Source: Dromiciops gliroides (taxonomy: Eukaryota; Chordata; Mammalia; Microbiotheria; Microbiotheriidae). Taken from it: 64,000 nt of DNA. Below the pieces are notes generated by a model, which worked only from the letters and a program-made list of their open reading frames with translations, made no database searches and was not told the DNA's origin. Both the position numbers and the translations under genes were made by a program. Numbering within the stretch: the stretch's first letter is position 1; each line of letters starts with the position of its first letter. Where the stretch lies: assembly GCF_019393635.1 (NCBI RefSeq), contig NC_057861.1:167812303-167876302 (forward strand). The letters run 5' to 3'. Positions 23,001 to 38,000 of this stretch are shown one piece after another.

Positions 23001-26000
23001 TGGAAGTAGCTCCTGAATTGCTGAGGTCATAGATCCATTTGTATATTTACTATACTAGACTATTTAGTGAACTTCCCTCAGGAAAGATGAGATGGCAGAA
23101 AACCAGTTTTGCTTGAGAATTTCAGAAAAGATTTACTGAGGGAGAAGGTTGAAGCATTTAGCATAGCCCTGAACTAGGTGGGATTATATAAAATGGTGTT
23201 TTCCCAGATGCCCTCTGTCTAATGAGTGCTAGCATTAAGTTGATCCATCTTTGTGTCATTTGGGATAAAAGATCATTTCTAAAAATTTAGATGGATAAGC
23301 CCATCAAGTTAGAAAAACTTACTGAAATTGAACTCTTAACTCCTTCATGGTAATCAGGAACTTAATATAATATGGACAGATAAAAGCCTCTGATCATCTA
23401 GTTTTAACCTCTTTTCTCATTTTTAAAAAAATCTTAAGAAAAGTTCACTGATGGTTCACTACCCTTTATATATAATCACAAAATGTAAGTCCTAATAATT
23501 GAATATTCCGCTCTACTTGTGTTATGAGCAAGTTTTTACATCTCTTCCAGGCTAACCGACAGACCAGCCACTTCAACTCAGCAAAAATGTCAACTCCAGC
23601 AGACAAGGCCTTAAGAAAATTTGAGAATAAAATTAATTTAGGTGAGTTTGTAAATGTCCAAGAGATGAACTCAAGTGATACTAACTGCCTACAGAGAAGT
23701 AAGACTTGAATTATAATTAAGGACAGCCAGAAAAAAATTTTCTCCCCTTTTTCCATTTACTCGGTTATAATAGAAATATATGTAGTTTCGAAATAATAAA
23801 GCTTCACATATTCTAATTAGTCTGTGCATGTAAAAGTCTCTGATTTAATGGAGTAATAAGAGTCTAACCTTTGCAGCTATATTGAGAATGTTAGAACGCA
23901 GTTTTTATTATCTTTCATGCTTGCTTTTCCTCAAACATTAGGCTCATTAGCAGTATTTAACTAAACATTGCAAACTCTTAACTGGCTCAGTTGCTGACTG
24001 GATTCTTGGATTGTTCCTGTATCTTTGAAAAAATGCCATATGATCTTGCTTATCTCTTGAAAATAGATTGATAGAGCTTCCTTTGGTTTTAGCATTGAAT
24101 GGGAGTTGAAGTTCTCCCTAGAAATCAGACTTATATTAATTCATATTTATATTTGTAGCCTAATTTGAAGCAGTTGCAGTTTAATGATACAGATATGATC
24201 ATTGGCTAGGATATCTTGGATTGTTTGACCAGTTTCAGATACAGGGACAAAACAGAAAAGTCAGCTGGTTTTCTTTTCCTAAATTAAAACTTTTTTTGTG
24301 CTCAATTCTCATTTTTCTTTTAGATAAACTTAATCTGGCTGATTCTGTTATAAATAAAGTCACTGAAAAGACTAGACAAAAGGAGGCTGATATGTAAGTA
24401 ATACTTTGAGAACTTTGTAATTTATTGTTATAGATTTAAGTTTTTGAGTTTTTGAAACTCCTTCCTTTCATTGGCTATTGGAGGATCATCCATCTTCCTT
24501 CTCATCTTTTCCCTCCCACTAGAATTTATTGTTTAATTACAAGATAAGACTCTACTTTTCACATTCTTCTTCATGTTATCTTGTCAACATAGCCTACCCT
24601 GGTGTTATGTGTAAAAATCTTTGTATAGATATTGATGTCAGAATAACTCATACTGTTATTTTATACAAGTAGGAAGAACTATTAGCACATTCATCAGTTA
24701 GCATGTTTTTTGTAGTACTGTTATGGAGGATATGACCTTACTATCTTTTTTTTTTTTTTTTTGTGGGGCAGTGAGGGTTAAGTGACTTGCCCAAGGCAAG
24801 ATAGTAAATGTCAAGTGTCTGAGGCTGAATTTGAACTCAGGTCCTCCTGAATCCAGGGCTGGTGCTTTATCTACTGTGCCACTTAGCTGCCCCCTGACCT
24901 TAGTGTCTTAAGTAACTGGATAATAAATTCTTTGAGGCCAGGCAAATAAAAAGGTATTTTGCCTAGAACCTAGGCCAGTATGTGTGAACATAAGTTATGT
25001 GCGTAGTTAATTTTTTTAAATTTGAATGAGACTTTGACCTTTCATAAGTTGATCATGTACAAGTATTGAATAAAGGCCAGGAAATGCATACATTTTATGT
25101 ATTCTTACATAATTTTTGTATATTTTTAATTACATATAATTATCATAGGTCTAGAGTTAGAAAGACGTCAGTGTCCATCTAGTTCAATTCTATGATAAAA
25201 GCATTAATTAGCCCTCTAAGATTTGGAAAGCACTTGGCATATGCTCTCTCATTTGATTCTCACAACCAAACCTGTGAAGCAGGTGATATTATCTCTACAG
25301 ATAAGGAAACAGACTTGAGAAAGGTTGAGACCTACCCAGGGTCACGCAGTTAATGCTGGAGGCAGAATTTGGATTCTGAGACTACCAGACTCCCAAGCTC
25401 AGGCTTCATCTGGCTCCCTCCACTTCCCTGTGTGATATTGGACAGGTCCTTTAGACTACCTGGGCCTCAGTTTTTTCCTCTTTAAAATGAGGCAGCCGGG
25501 GCAGCTAGGTGGTGCAATGGATAGAGCACCGGCCCTGGAGTCAGGAGTACCTGAGTTCAAATCCGGCCTCAGACACTTAACACTTACTAGCTGTGTGACC
25601 CTGGGCAAGTCACTTAACCCCAATTGCCTCACCAAAAAAAAAAAAAAAAAAGAGGCAGCTAGGGGAACATAGAAATGATTACAGTTAATGATAGAAACAG
25701 TTTTGTAGCTAGAAGAGCATAAGTATGGCCCTTTAACTACATTTGCTAATTGTTGTTTCCTTTTTTATACTTTAGCCCAAGTTTATTTCTTATGCTTACC
25801 ATACATATGGGTAAAATCAATGGGAGTGTTATATTGGAAAGAATAAAGGTTTTAGAGTCAGAAAACCTCAAAAAAAAAAGATTGTTTAAAAAAATTGGGG
25901 GGGACAGCTAGGTGGTGCAGTGGATTAAGCACCGGCCCTGGATTCAGGAGAACCTGAGTTCAAATCTGGCCTTAGACACTTGACACTTACTAGCTGTGTG

Positions 26001-29000
26001 ACCCCAGGCAAGTCACTTAACCCTCATTGCCCTGCACAAAAAGAAAAAAGGATTGTTTAGAGTCAGAAAACCTGATTTTTAGGGGCAGCTAGGTGGCACA
26101 GTGGATAGAGCACCGGCTCTGGAGTCAGGAGTACCTGAGTTCAAATCCGGCCTCAGACACATAACACTTACTAGCTGTGTGACCCTGGGCAAGTCACTTA
26201 ACCCCAACTGCCTCACTAAAAACAAAACAAAACAAACAAACAAACAAAAAAAGAAAACCTGATTTTTATTCAGTCAATAAACATTTATAAAGTACCCTGC
26301 ATGTGCCAGGCACTCTAAGCCCTTGGGATACAAAAGGGAATACCTGTCCTCCAGCAGCTCACAATCTTTACCTATATGATTATCTCCTCTCTGATCCTCA
26401 GTTTTGTCGAAAAAGTTAAATTTGATGATCTATAGAAGCCCTTTTCTGCTCTAACAGACCCTGTTAATATCTTGAGTAGGAAGAATTATTTACATCTTGT
26501 TACAAGAGGTTCACCCCTGATTTAGCATCATTGGTTTCTAGTGAAAGCAGGGCTACATGTCATAAATGTTTGAATTTCACAAAGGAAATCTAGTAGACAC
26601 TTGAATTTATTTTATGAATCTTGTTATTAAATTGTTATAACAATAATTGACATGGAGCATTTTATAGTTATTATAGTATTTATTTGTGTACATTATTACT
26701 TTGGATCCCCATCATAAACCCATAAATTAGTGGAAGAAGCAACATCCTCGTTTTACAGATGACAAAGTCTAACAGAGATTAAGGGACTAGGAGAAGAGTG
26801 TGGCATGCCACTAGTTAGCAACAGAACTGGGGCTTGAAGGCAGGCTTTCTGAGTTAAAGGCCCAGTGTTTTTTCTACTCTGCAAGTCAAAAGACTCTTCT
26901 TGAGAAGTTAGAAGTGGAACCAAGTTAGAGACTGACATCTAAGATAGCTGATTATTGTTGTGCATCCTTCCCTTGAAGAGGACCAATGACATCAGGAGGG
27001 TGATGTCTTGACTTGCAAGTGAATTGGATTTAGGTGAGGCAGAGCTGTGCAGTCATCAATCTCACTTTCCTCCAGAGTCATCAGATTCCAGTGGCAAGAC
27101 CTAGGTCAGGACTGCTGGCGATGGCCCCAGATGCAGTGGGAGACCTCGGCCTTTTTAAGCTAAGGTCTTTCCCAGGTCTCAGTTTGTCTGAGGCAATGCT
27201 CATTCCACAAACTGAAAAGAAAAAGTTGAATTTTCCTGTCTCCTTATTGAGTCCTAGAGCCCTGAAATCAAAGCATTATGTGAATGAAATGATAGTGCTG
27301 ACATTTATATTACACTTGAAAGTTTGCAGAGCACCATATCTTATTTTGAGCCTCACAACAATCTTATAAAGTAGATACTAGAGGAGTTATGCCCATTTTA
27401 TGGAAGAGAAAAGTAGACTCTGAGTTAAGTGATTAAAGGTTAGAGGCAGGTCCTGAGCTTGACTTTTTGGTGACTTCAAGTCTAGCACTGTATCTACTAC
27501 AGATAGTCACTTATTAGAATCACCTGCTCTTAATAATGTTGTGTACTGTTTATTGGTTAAAAGCCGTGATACAAATTCTAGCTACTTGATTTCCTTAAAG
27601 CTTTTTGCTTTAAGGAACATTGATCAGGATTTCTTTTGGCTGTGGGATGAACTTTTTTCTTTTTTCTTGGAATTCCTGCCTTTGCGGGATTATAAGATTC
27701 CATCTAGAGCTGGAAGGAACCTTAGAGACCATCCATTTCATCCATTTCAACCATTTCGATTAGAGATGAGAAGACCAGGAAGTGACTTAGAGTAATCGAT
27801 GACAGAGCTGGGATTAGAACAGAGGTCCTAAGACTCAAAGTTCAGTCCTTTCGCTTTGTTCCTTGTAAGGGAGTGATGGTGAAGGGAAGTATTAGAAGGC
27901 AAACCAAAGGGAGGTAGACATGTACAAACTGGGCTAAGAATAAAAGAAATAGGAAGTCAGTATCATGAGAAGAGGAGAACTTGGAAATGAGAGAAACATA
28001 AAGCCTGCCTATGGATAAGCAAACTGGGTTTTTAAATGAAGCAATGTGGTCATCTGTGCTTCTATTTTATTTAGTTATTATTTCATTGATATATGATAAC
28101 TATGACATCAAATTGTGTTCATGTATCATTTTTGCTTTTGGTCAGGTATCGGGTTAAAGATAAGGCGGACAGAGCAACTGTGGAACAGGTACAGTTTTAA
28201 AAGTGTTTTGAATGAGTATTTTTGCTATTTTCTTTTTATAAATAAATTTTTAATATCTTTTTTAAAAAAATGACTAGAATTTTTCCCAGTATTCCTCCTC
28301 TTCCTCTCCCAGAGGACTACCCCATATGACAAATGATATTTTTAAAGAACTAAATCAGCAAAACTGATCAGTATATCCCAGAAGTATGAAAATATGTGCA
28401 ATGTGTACCACACTGGTGTACTTCCCACCTCTGCCAAGAGATGGGGTGGAAATATCATGGATGTTTTCTTTGGAGCCATGCTTGTTGTTTGTCATTTTGC
28501 AGCATTCACTTTTTGGGGGCGAGGGGTGGGTGGTATGTGGTGGTTCTTAATGTTAACAATCTTTGTGCATGTTGTTTTCTTGGCTTTGCTTACTTTATGC
28601 TGTATCAGTTCATATAGGTCTTCCCATGCTTTATATTCATCACAGCACAGTAATATTCCATTATTTCATACCATGATTTGTTTAACCATTCACCAGTCGA
28701 AGGGCATCTTTGTTTCCACTTTTTTGTTATCGCTAAAAGTATCTCTATAAATATTTTGGTGTCTTAGGGGACTTTCTTATCAATTGCCTCTTTGTGGTAT
28801 GAGTCTCTTAGTGGAATCTCTGGTCAAATAGTATGAACATTTTACTCACTTTATTTGCATAATTCCAGATTGCTTTCCAAAATGGTTGTATCAATTCGCA
28901 GCTCCACCAAGAGTGTACTGGTGTGCCTAGCTTCTTCCAATGTTGACTTTTCCCTATTTTTTGCCAGTAGTACCAATTTGTAGGGAATGGGTTGAAATCT

Positions 29001-32000
29001 CGGTTGTTTTGATTTTACATTTCTCTTGTTAATGATTTTGAACATTGTTTCATATACTTGTTAATAGTTTATAATTCCTTTTTTGATAACTGTTAATACC
29101 CTTTGATCATTTACATCTTGGGAAATGAGTTTTGGTTTTTTAGTTTTGATACACGTACATACATACGGATACACATTTTAACCTCTAGTGGCTTAATACT
29201 GCACCAAGAGTTTGGGACAAATACTCACATAGATATATATATTAAAGATTTGGTATTCAAGATACCAAAAACTAATATCCAAAAAATTATGTGAATATAT
29301 TTATTTCTCATTTGACCACTTCTCTTCTTATCCTGGGTCTATTAATTTTGCCCAGAAGCTTTCTCGTTTATATATCATCAGTTATCTGTTTTATCTTTTG
29401 TGATTATCTCTATCCTTTATTTGGTTAAGACTGTATCTCCTATCCATACCTGTGAAAGATATATGCTTTATTTCCCTTTTGACTTTTTTTTTTTGTAATT
29501 TTAAGTGAGGCATTTGGGGTTAAGTGACTTGCCCAGGGTCACACAGCTAGTAAGTGTTAAGTGTCTGAGGCCAGATTTGAACTCAGGTACTCCTAACTCC
29601 AGGGCTGGTACTCTATCCATTGTGCCATCTAGCTGCCCCCTTTTGACTTTTTTTAAAGGTATAATCCTTAATATTAAGGACATGTATCCATTTGGAATAT
29701 ATTGTGGAATGAGGTGTAAGGTAGAGTCAGCTAGGTGGCCCAGTGCATAGAGCACTGGGCCTGGAGTCAAGAAGACCTGAGTTCAAATGCAGCCTCAGAC
29801 ACTTAGTAGCTGTGTGATCTTGGGCAAGTCACTTAACCTCTGTTTTCCTTATTCCATTGGAGAAGGAAAAGGTACACCACTCCAGTATTTTTGCCAAAAA
29901 AACCCCGTACAGGGTCATGAGAAGTTGGATATGACTGAATGACTAAACTGATTTCCAGTTTTCATAGTGATTTTTATCAAATAATTCTTTTAGCAGTGTT
30001 TTTTGGTTTATTGAATATTGTGTTATTAAGCTCCATTGTTGGTCACCTAAACACATCAACCAGAAATCCTTCTCTCCTGTTTTCTTTAGGTTTCACTTTG
30101 GTTTTGATGCAGTAAAATTGCAGTTTGTTTTTATAGTTCTGGAGAGAAGTGGTAACTAGGTGGGGAAATAGTGACTAAATCTGGAAATTAGGGATGTCTG
30201 ATCTTTCCCCCAAATGGAGGTCCTGCAAAGAACTCATTGAGAGGAAGGCCCTTCAGAATGATGTCAGGAGGCAACTGAAGCATAGTGGCAAAGTCTGAAG
30301 AATCAGATTTGCCTGGTCTGGGGCCTTTCCCCCAAATGGAGATTTTGGGAAGAATTTATCAGTGGGAAAAGGAACCCCCAGGAGTGGGGTCAGGAGGCAG
30401 ATGAAAAAGATGGCTTGTCTAGGGTTCTTCCCAAAAATGGGTTTCTGGGAAGACCTTGCCATGATGGCAGAGAAACTGATTAAGCCACACTGGCCACAGA
30501 GCATTGTATACATTAATAAATGCGTGTTTAATTTGAAACTCAAAATCAATGTTGAAAACTATCTTTACATGTAATTGGGAAAAATAAAATACTATTAAAA
30601 ATAAATGGTTGTTGAATAAATGCTTAATGCTGCATTGAAAGTATGGGACGATAATAGTTTCTTAGAATGATGAGGGAGGAAGAGATAAGGCGAAAGATGC
30701 CTCTTAGTTCTCTCTGGTTGGCCTGGGCACTCTGATTCTATGGAAAGGCCCTATACCCACCCACCCAATTTCCTATTTTCAATTTATCAACTACTTTGAT
30801 GAATGGATAAACTTTGACCTCTGTGACTGAATAAGGCCAATGGCTTACTGATTGTTCTGGTCCTGGCCTCATATTATGTCTATATAAACTTGAGGAAATA
30901 AAGATAGTATAACAATAATTCTCCTTTTACTTTCCCAGTATAGAAATAGGATTTATTTCAGTTCTACACTTTACGCAGTTTTAACAAAATAATACTTGAG
31001 CCTAGGGAAAGCAATCTTTGATTTCTTAATTTTCTCTATTTTTTCTTGAAGGTGCTGGATTCAAGAACTCGAATAACTTTGTTTAAGATGTTAAGTAGAG
31101 GAGTCATATCACAGATAAATGGTTGCATCAGCACAGGAAAAGAAGTAAGCTTTATCTTTGGAAAGCTTCATGTTTCTGTCTGTCTTCCCCTCCCTCCCTC
31201 TCCCAACTGAATGGACTTTACTTTTAGGATGAAATATTTATTTACTAAGTGGTAAAAAGTGATCCTATTGATTGGTTCAAACAGATAGATAGTTATACAC
31301 ATGAATTATGCTCTCCTACTATGCCAGTCACTGCTCCAGAATGGGATGCTGATTGGGTGACTGATGCTTCAAAGTGTGTTAACTCATTGTTGTTATCTAT
31401 TTATTTATTGAATGTTTTGAGTTCCAAATTCTATCCCTCTCTCATTCCCTCCCTCCCTCCCTCCCCCCTCCCCAAGATTGCAAGCAATCTGTATAGGTTA
31501 TACATGTGCAATTATGTAAAACATTACCATATTAGTCATCATTGTCATTATTTGACTGCTTCTACCTGTACATATGAGAGAAAGCAAAGTCGTAATTTTT
31601 TTTTTTAAAGAAAACTACTGCTCTGGGGAAGTAGCTTACAATTAAATTTATTTTGCAAGTCAACTGTAGGAATGTCTGGTGATGATAAAACCTCTTTGGG
31701 GTTCAATATGTAAAGGAAATAAGCCAATTATGAAGTTGAATGTTAGTTACCTAGTTGAAAGGGGGAGATGTATTAGTTCCTTTTCTAAAAAATATAATAT
31801 CTTATTCTTTTAATTTCTCTCCATTTTCACAACGTAGGTTCATTGTATATTTAGCTCCCATTTTCATACCCCGGGACAAGGCAAATGAAGTACTCAAGCC
31901 TCTTGTAAACTAAGATTACATTTGAAAATATCCACCTGGACAGAAAAGCAAAGTGCTTTATGAATGACTGTAAAGCAAATCAGCACAGTTCAGGTGGGAT

Positions 32001-35000
32001 CCACACTTCTAGAGTTTTCACTTAAGTTGCTAGTGTATCGAATTTTCCTGAGAGCCTAAATGTTTGTTCATTTTGCCTCCAGTAATTCAGTTTAAGAATC
32101 TGAATGCCCTCTCTGTGCCTAGTACTCTGCTAGGTACCATGGGACATAAGAAAGACGCATGCGACCTGACCCTTACTTTCAAGGAACTTAACTTCTTTTC
32201 AGAAGAAAATGTAGACTTATGGAACAAAAAACAAGAGATATCATGCATAATAAAGTTCTAGGCATTATTTATTGACCTTGTATGGGATGGATAATGAGTA
32301 CTTTGCATGATCAAGAAGAGAAAATACTAAGTCACAGAAAAAGAAATATTCGTATTTCTCATGAAGTTAATCCCTCTGCTGATGCTGTTCTTCCTATTCC
32401 TTCTCATCTGCAAGATTTTTTTCAGCAATCCTCCTCTTTATCAAAGACTCTTTTCAGCTCTTAAGTATATGTTCCTGTAGTTGTTTGTCTCTCTCTCCAT
32501 TGACTTCTTTCCATTTATAGACCTATTCAGGTCTTTTCAACCCTAAGGGAAAAAAAAAAAGCCCTTCCCTTCTACCCCATCTAGATATTTCTTTCCTTTC
32601 CTTTACAGGCTAACTCCTTAAAAATTATTATCACCTAGTACCCCAATATTATCCAGTCTCTCTTCACCCCTTTGCAAACTGTTTCCCATTTTTTTTAGTA
32701 CTTTTATGTTTTTGTTCTTTGCTTATTTTTTTTATTCTGCACGATTTCCCTGTACAAAGTAGAAAAGGATTGTACATGATGCTGTAAATCTGTATTATGA
32801 ACAGCTTTCTTTTCAAATATAAAATAAATTCAACATTTTTTTTCCAAAGTTGTCCTGCTTGCCTGTGTTTCCTGCTGACCTTCATTCTTTATTTTGTTCC
32901 TCTTCTATGTATTTCATTACATGCTTCAGTGAACCTCATACTTTTTTCTTTTTTTTTCATTTGGTAACTCTGACCTCTTTTCTTTCTCCTTCTCTCCTGT
33001 CAAAATTAAAATAAAACCTTTGTACCTAATATGCATAATTGAACAAAACGAACATCAATGTTGGACACGTTAAAAAATATATGTCTAGTTGTGAACCTTG
33101 AATTTATAACCTCATTGTCATGATGAGGGTGATATATATTTGATCACTGGACCTTTGGAATTATGGTTAGTCATTGCATTGACTTGAGTTAAGTCTTTAA
33201 AAGTTTTTCTTTTCAGCATTGTTTTTATTGTATAGATAGCCAGGTTTCTTTCATGTCACTTTGCATTGGTTCATATAAACCTTCCTGAGTTTGTCTGAAA
33301 TCAGTCTCTTGTCATTTCTTATGGCACCATACTATATGTTCACATACCTTAATTTATTCAACCTTTCCCTAGTTATTGGACTTACTTTCCAGTTCTTTGT
33401 TACTATAAAAAGAGCTGCTATAAATATATATATATATAAATATATATATTTTTTAACATAATGAGTTCTTTGACCCCCTTATTTGATTTCTTTGAGGAAT
33501 AGGCCTGGTAATGGTATCACTTGGTCAAAGGGTATGCACAATTTAATGATTTTTTAAAATATAGTTCCACATTTTCTTTCTAGAATGGATGAATCAATAG
33601 TGTATTAATGTGCCTTTTTTATCTTAGCTCCTCCAAAAGTTATAATTTTTCTTTAGTCTGATGAATGTGAAGTGGAACCTCAGATTTATTTTAATATGCA
33701 GCTTTTTAAAATTAGGGACTCAGAGCATTTTAGAAAATGACTTTTCGTTATTTCTTCCTATGAGAATTGCCATTTCATGCCTTTTGACCATTTATCTATT
33801 GGGAAATGGGTGTCATTCTTCTTTGTTTGAATCGATTCTTTATATCTTGCATATTGGACCTTTATCAGAAAAACTTGCGGCAAAGATTTTTTTTCCTGGT
33901 TAACTTTCCATTCTAATTTTAATTATATTAATTTTGTTTGTAAAAAAGCTTTTTAAAATTTTATATAATCAGATTTCCCTGTTTTATCTTCTGATCCTTT
34001 CTAATACTAGTCATGAACTTTCTCCTTATCTATAATTGGGAGAAGTATTTCCTTCTTTGCTTCTCTCTATGATATGACCTTTTCTCTTTAGGTCAGGTAT
34101 CCATTTGGAAATTAGAATGTGAGATGGTGGTGTAAACTCAGTTTCTGCTGGGCTGCTTTACGGTTTTCCCAACAGTTCTTGTGAAGCCTTTCCTCAAGAA
34201 GTTGAGGTTTCTGGATTTCTTGAACACTATGCTACTCTATTTGCTTCTTTAAACATTCATCTTATACTGCTATTTCAGAGGTCACCAATAACTTCCTAAT
34301 CAGTAAATCCAGTCACTTTTTTGAGTGCCTAATTCTTTATGAACTTGACTTTTTTGTTGTTGTTGTTGTTGTTATTTTAAGGAATAAATATCATTGGTTT
34401 TCTTTTAATCCTATGTATTTCATATGCATTTAAAATATTATTCTGAGAAGGAATTCTTAGGCTTCACCCGACTTCCAAAGTTGGTCCATGACAAAAAAGG
34501 TTAAGAACCTTGCTGTAGACTAAAGCTTCTTAAAATATGGGTTGCAACCCCATATGGTGTCACATAACTGAATGTGGGGGTCTTGAAAAATTTGGCAGTT
34601 AATATTTGATTTGCTTACCTATTTTATATACCTATTTACCCAGGGTCGCCTAAAAATTTCTTGAGTTCAAAGGGGTTGTGAGTAGAAAAATTTTAAGAAG
34701 CCCTGCTCTAGGCCTCCCCCACTATGATTTCATGTTCTCTTGATGTGAGAGTCACTGCATTTTACCGGTTCTCCCTCTACCTCTCTAACTGCTCTTCTGT
34801 CTCCTTCATTTTTCCTTTCTTCCATTTCCCTTAATATGGGTGTTGCCTAGGTTCTCTATTGGCCTTCTCCATCTCATTCACTTTCCTGGCTTTGACCATC
34901 ACTTCTCTGCTGATAAAATCAAGTCTATATATGTAGGCTCTTTCAATTCATTACTTTTGTAATTTTATGTATTATAGTTAACTGTGTTGGGCTGTACAGA

Positions 35001-38000
35001 ATGGTCAGGGCCTTTTATCCACCTTTGGTGCCCACCTTTACCCAACTCTCACCTGTGGCTCCAAGAAGCTGTAGAATGTTCAGTGGCTACACCTAAGCAA
35101 AACCTTCTTGCAGACAGGCTGAGTCAGTAAGGGGAACTGACAGGCCTCAGACTCATTGGTGAGTTAGGGAGCTGTCTACCCCAAGCATGTGAAGACTTCC
35201 CCCATGGAATGGGTATATGAGAACAGTTTGTTCCAGTGCCCATGAAGAAGGCTGAATGAAGCAGGTTCTGTGGAGTGCTGAGAGCTTGGTGGACGTCACA
35301 GTTGCTAGAGCCATCCACTGCATTCCAGGCCATCAGCTTTGATGATTCTGGAAGAGAGAGACTGATGACTTGTGCAACTCTGTCTTACTTAAGTCCAATT
35401 CATGTACAAGTCAAGACATCACCTTGTGATGTCATTGGACTTTGAAAATGAAGTATGAACAACAATGTATTTGTACAGGACATATCTACCTGGATTATCA
35501 CTAACATCTTAAACTCAACAGTCCCTAAATCCGGTTTATAACATTTCCCCCTCAATCTTGTTTTTTTTTCCTTCCCTGACTTAATTCTGTCAGTAATACT
35601 ATTATTCACTCAACCTTCTGTGTTAGAAACCTTGGTTCTGCTTACCTCATAGAGTTTGTGAGGGAAGTTCTTTAATAACCTTAAAGCACATTGCAAATGA
35701 CAGTTCTTGTGCTATTTTTGCCATCTTTGACTCTTCCCTCTTTTCAGTTGTTGTATGCAAAGAATCACCAGATTCTATTTATTTTTCTCTCCTGTCCCTC
35801 TCCTCTCTTCTTTGTTCCTGGTGCTATCACCCAGGGTGGTCCTTCATTACCACCTTCCTAGATTATTGTGATATATATTCTCTTGACAGTTGTTTCTGTT
35901 TCTACTATTTACCCCTTCTAATCCATACTAATATTGCTCCAAGAGTAATCTACCTATTGTACAAACTAGTTGTCATTCCTCTGCTCAGAGTTTTCAGTAG
36001 CTCCTTATCGCCCACCAAATAAAATTTAAACTCCCTTGCCTGGGCATTTAAGGCCCTTCCTTCTCTCATAACCAGCTAAACTGAATTCCTGTCCATTTTT
36101 CAAATGTGCCTTATGTTTTCTCTGTACTTTGCCCTTGCTTCTGCTGTTTAATGTGACTGACATGCTCTTCTTTCTTCTTCTTTGCCCATCAAGTTCCTCT
36201 ACATTCTTTAAAATGTAAATAATATCACCTCCTCCATAAACCTTCCCCAATATTCCTTTTCGATAATCACCACTATCTTCAGCCTTCACTTTGTTTTTAC
36301 ATCTTAATTAATTATTTACTGTTGTTGTTTTTGTATTTTTTTCCCCATGAAATGGGGGTCTATGTCTTAAACCTCAAATGATATTCCTCCTGACATCCTA
36401 GCATAATGCTCTGCATAACTAGATGCTTAATGTTTTTAGAATGAATGAGCAAATAAATTTAAGTCTTTTTATCTTATATTCTAATTTAAATGTCAGTAGC
36501 TGTAAGATGCATGTTCTTTTTTGAGGGGTACAGTTCATACTTGCATATTGAATTTCTACACCAGATTTCAAAAGAGTTAATTATTTTCCATCTTTGAGAG
36601 CATTTGCAAAACAATTAAATGTTGTATGGTTATTTCACAGGGACTCTCAATCATGTATATTTTGTTTTGAATTACATTAGGCTAATGTGTATCATGCCAG
36701 CACAACAGACGGAGAGAACAGAGCAATCAAGATTTATAAAACTTCAATTTTGGTGTTCAAAGATAGGGATAAGTATGTAAGTGGGGAATTCAGGTGAGTT
36801 TTAATTACTTTACAGTTTGTTTCATTTTAGTTGTGTATATAAAATATTGGAATGTGCCTATATAAGTTGGAATTGTATTGAGTTACTTATGTTTTTCAGG
36901 TTTCGTCATGGCTATTGTAAAGGAAACCCCAGAAAAATGGTGCAAACGTGGGCAGAAAAGGAAATGAGGAATTTAATAAGGTGATGGTTTTATTTCTTGC
37001 ATTTAATACTTGTATATATGGAATACTTATGTATTCCACATACAGGCTATGTGGAAATCAGCCTATAACCTTTTTTTTTTTTAAACACATGAACATTTTG
37101 ATCCAGGTACAGAGAATATTTCAGGACCATTAAGAACAATTAGATCCATTGACTATGCTCAGAAAAGTAATCTCTGACTAAATGAGAAGTAATGTTGCTG
37201 TCTCTCAGACTTTTTCTCAAACTTTCAAAGCCATCAGAGCAAAGGTCTCCCAGTCTAAATGTGTCAAGTACTTTCTAATGAGTTTAATTTAATTTGCTTG
37301 TCAGAAGTCCACATTTCCATGACCTAATTCAAGGTCTGTTGATATTTGAGTTTGTAGACTTAGCAACAAGAGACTTGGTGAGAGACAACTTCCTTTATTA
37401 TCCATGGCAATGAAGAGGAACATTAGCATGGATGATTAAAAACCTGGATAAAGTCAAACTTCAGGCTCACTTCAGCCAAAAAAAGAAAAGAGCCTGTTTT
37501 GTCCTTTTAGTTTTTAATTTAAGTTTTTTAAAGACTAGTCTGTCAGTTTGTGGGTTTTTTTTTTTTGTCTTAACAGTTGGCCTCATTTAAGGTAATTGCT
37601 ACCAGGTAATAGTGGTACCTGATGAGGGTAGTATAGGCCTATTTTTTTTTTTTAAATAAAGGATGAGGCAGCTGTTCTTGGCAGCTTAAGATTCAAATCC
37701 CAGTGAAAGCTCTGAATTCTGCTTGCATTAAAAATATAATGTGTAATTATAAACCTTGGATTAGAAGCTAAATCACCACACTTGTAGGATTCTTGGATCA
37801 TAGAGTTAGAGCTGGAAAGAACCTCAGAAGTCATCTTATACTCTTTTCTCATTCATTTTCATTTATTTATTCATTTATTCATTCATTCATTCATTTAGTT
37901 AGTTAGTTAGTTAGTGAGGCATTTGTGGCCAAGTGACTTGCCCAGGGTCACACAGCTAGTAAGTGTTAAGTGTCTGAGGCCAGATTTGAACTCAGGTACT

